64,000 bases of DNA, from assembly GCA_016869535.1 (NCBI GenBank), contig VGDX01000001.1, forward strand, positions 1 to 64,000. The letters are read 5' to 3'. Position numbers and translations under genes: made by a program. This DNA is from Alphaproteobacteria bacterium (GTDB lineage: Bacteria > Pseudomonadota > Alphaproteobacteria > Rhizobiales > Methyloligellaceae). Position 1 is the first letter of the stretch, and each line of letters starts with the position of its first letter. Shown in pieces: positions 61,259 to 64,000 of the stretch. The notes below the pieces were generated by a model that saw nothing but the letters and a program-made list of their open reading frames with translations, had not been told where the DNA came from and made no database searches.

Positions 61259-62428
61259 ATGCACGCCACCTCACTCATGGGTCGCGAGATAAGTGCGGGC
61301 GGATCGCTTGACGCGGAGCCGTTGATCGGTCTCACGCGCGCCGCGCTTGCCGCGCAGTTGCGTTCGCTCGGCGTGCCGGAGCGGCAGATTCGCATGCGCG
61401 CGAACCAGCTCTGGAGCTGGCTCTATGTGCGCGGCGAAACGTCGTTCGCCGCCATGACCGATATCGCCAAAGACCTCCGCGCCGAGTTCGCCGCGCGTTT
61501 CACGCTGGCACGTCCCAAGATCGTCACCGAGCAGGTCTCGATTGACGGCACGCGCAAATGGCTGCTCAGGCTCGACGACGGCAGGGAGATTGAGACCGTC
61601 TATATCCCCGAGCAGGATCGCGGCACGCTCTGTATTTCGAGCCAGGTCGGCTGCACGCTCACCTGTAGCTTCTGCCACACCGGCACGCAGCGCCTCGTGC
61701 GCAATCTCACCGCCGGCGAGATCGTCGGCCAGATCATGCTCGCCCGTGACCGGCTCGGCGATTGGCCGGGTGCCACAGCGGAGGATCCACGCGGCATCCC
61801 TGATACCGATCGTAAGATCACCAATGTCGTATTGATGGGCATGGGCGAGCCGCTCTACAATTTCGACAATGTGCGGGACGCCTGCCTGATCGCCGCCGAC
61901 GGCGAGGGACTTTCCATCTCCAAGCGCCGTATCACGCTATCGACCTCCGGCGTCGTGCCGGAGATTCCCCGCTGGGGCGCCGAAGCCGGCACCATGCTCG
62001 CCATCTCGCTGCATGGCGTGCGCGACGAATTGCGCGATCAGCTGGTGCCGATCAACAAGAAATGGCCGCTGAAGGATTTGCTCGCCGCCTGCCGTGCCTA
62101 TCCCGGTCTGTCCAATGCCAAGCGCATCACCTTCGAATATGTGATGCTGAAAGGCGTCAACGACTCGATCGCCGACGCCAAGGCGCTGGTGCGGCTGCTG
62201 GCCAAAATCCCCGCCAAGATCAACCTGATCCCGTTCAATCCCTGGCCCGGCGCGCCATACGAATGTTCCGACTGGGAGCAGATCGAGAAATTTGCCGAAG
62301 TGGTGAACCGCGCGGGCTATGCGAGCCCGGTGCGCTCACCCCGCGGCCGGGACATCATGGCGGCTTGCGGCCAGCTGAAAAGCGCCAGCGTCAAGCAGCG
62401 CGCGAGCGCCCGCGCCGCGCCGGTTTAG
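61259..62428 (+). CDS. rlmN: dual-specificity 23S rRNA/tRNA adenine-C2 methyltransferase RlmN
   Basis: 389-aa radical-SAM enzyme that methylates C2 of A2503 in 23S rRNA and of A37 in some tRNAs. The 4Fe-4S motif C-x3-C-x2-C is in [14 protein letters not shown], the GMGEPL loop follows in [11 protein letters not shown], and the C-terminal methyl-accepting Cys is in [14 protein letters not shown]. All required residues appear intact. Located between ialB and argG, an order seen in several Hyphomicrobiales by my recollection. Confidence 0.97.
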   Translation: MHATSLMGREISAGGSLDAEPLIGLTRAALAAQLRSLGVPERQIRMRANQLWSWLYVRGETSFAAMTDIAKDLRAEFAARFTLARPKIVTEQVSIDGTRKWLLRLDDGREIETVYIPEQDRGTLCISSQVGCTLTCSFCHTGTQRLVRNLTAGEIVGQIMLARDRLGDWPGATAEDPRGIPDTDRKITNVVLMGMGEPLYNFDNVRDACLIAADGEGLSISKRRITLSTSGVVPEIPRWGAEAGTMLAISLHGVRDELRDQLVPINKKWPLKDLLAACRAYPGLSNAKRITFEYVMLKGVNDSIADAKALVRLLAKIPAKINLIPFNPWPGAPYECSDWEQIEKFAEVVNRAGYASPVRSPRGRDIMAACGQLKSASVKQRASARAAPV

Positions 62429-62621
62429 GCATCTTCCGCACGGCGAATGCGACGGCACGGGCCGGATGCCACGGCGCCGGCACATAGTCCGTGACGGTCT
62501 CCCACCAGGCGACCGCGGCTTGCTGGCGCTTTCGCACGGCAAACCCCAAGACTTCCGCCGACGCGAGCTGGCCGTTCGCAGGCATAAAGCGAGAAGACGC
62601 TGCTAAATCCTGGATACTCAT
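62391..62621 (-). CDS. small basic hypothetical protein, 76 aa
   Basis: From ATG 62621 the frame is preceded by GAGGAGG at 62637-62631, an excellent ribosome-binding site at 9-base spacing. This distinguishes it from spurious frames here and rules out the longer version starting at 62654. The protein reads [18 protein letters not shown], then two [16 protein letters not shown] repeats around a Trp-rich middle. Its end overlaps the rlmN 3' end by 38 bases on the opposite strand. The family is unknown to me; a phasin-like short protein is one possibility. Confidence 0.5.
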   Translation of the reverse strand: MSIQDLAASSRFMPANGQLASAEVLGFAVRKRQQAAVAWWETVTDYVPAPWHPARAVAFAVRKMPKPARRGRSRAA

Positions 62622-62903
62622 GTCTTGAAGCCTCCTCGTTGTTCCTCGCCGCAACCCGGGCCGTCTTGTGCGCGGCCACCGGGCATACTCGGAAGGGTGT
62701 TCATCACGCCATCGGGCAACTTGTGATTTGCCCGCTAGGGCATGGACTTAGCCCCTCTTTCGGTACTCCAACATCGAACGCGGCTCCCCGGCTTCCGGTT
62801 CCGCTACGCTAGCAATTAACTATGACAGGGAGTACGGCGCCCTGAGCCGGATCAACGTCGCGCCGGGCCTTGCACCAGCGAAACGTGTGCCTATAGTCGC
62901 GCC

Positions 62904-62924
62904 GCGACGGGAAGGTCCCGTCGC
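62904..62924 (+). promoter_or_regulatory. perfect hairpin in the argG leader
   Basis: GCGACGGGA (62904-62912) and TCCCGTCGC (62916-62924) form a 9-base perfect stem with an AGG loop, ending 21 bases before the argG ATG at 62946. No T-run follows, so it is not a standard terminator. It could influence argG translation or mark a protein-binding site. Confidence 0.4.
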
Positions 62925-62945
62925 TTGGCATAAGGCCTTCCTCCA

Positions 62946-64000
<1,055 letters not shown>

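Overview
The window looks like a chromosomal stretch of an alphaproteobacterium, probably Hyphomicrobiales/Rhizobiales. The evidence is the moderately GC-rich coding, the frequent 4-bp stop/start overlaps, and the right flank, where an IalB-family secreted protein, rlmN and argG follow one another next to a bactofilin and a thpR-type phosphodiesterase. No tRNA, rRNA, CRISPR array or intact insertion sequence was recognised. The species cannot be named from the sequence alone.

Layout. 0-1 kb: two tiny hypothetical ORFs and a ClpP-like serine peptidase. 1-55.4 kb: one very large surface-polysaccharide island. It contains (i) sugar-nucleotide and sugar-building enzymes: a DegT/DnrJ aminotransferase, an HldE-type two-domain protein with its domains in reversed order, a sugar-1-phosphate nucleotidylyltransferase, two SDR epimerase/dehydratases, GmhA, GmhB, a split transketolase, a Gfo/Idh oxidoreductase and a zinc-type dehydrogenase; (ii) transfer and export functions: a TIGR04372-like glycosyltransferase, two GT2 enzymes, a GT-C membrane transferase with a small DMT-type flippase subunit, an O-antigen-ligase-like protein and an ABC-exporter-like protein with a degenerate ATPase; (iii) decoration enzymes: an MBOAT/SGNH-like acylation pair, a PhyH-like oxygenase, many methyltransferases (TylF, FkbM, NovU/TylCIII and other class I types), and ten sulfotransferase-like loci in two paralogous families, with at least two further gene relics. 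52-54.4 kb: an S8 protease/beta-barrel gene broken by a frameshift. 56-64 kb: housekeeping and general genes (aldo/keto reductase, thpR, LMW protein tyrosine phosphatase, DUF1232, quinone reductase, bactofilin, ialB, rlmN, and argG running off the end).

How the genes fit together. GmhA, the HldE-like protein, GmhB and the HddC-like nucleotidylyltransferase together would make a nucleotide-activated heptose, and the split transketolase beside GmhA could supply sedoheptulose 7-phosphate. The aminotransferase, SDRs and NovU-type C-methyltransferase point to additional deoxy or amino sugars. The glycan would then be assembled, ligated and decorated with acyl, methyl and, by inference, sulfate groups.

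The most unusual content is the sulfotransferase-like expansion. Family A has the LPKSGT / VRDPRA pattern and a C-terminal EWR...RFGW tail. Family B has GNTRVGSTW near the N-terminus, RRPY.EI..TWK, an AIDDLLVLFYND signature and an RP.Y.P tail. The copies are interleaved with frameshifts, partial duplications and tail fragments, so the island looks actively rearranging. Two copies of a protein with a polymerase-beta-type nucleotidyltransferase motif, preceded by a segment that faintly resembles nucleoside diphosphate kinase, and tandem low-GC methyltransferases sit inside the same stretch. No PAPS-synthesis genes (cysD/N/C) were recognised in the window, so sulfate transfer is an inference from motifs only.
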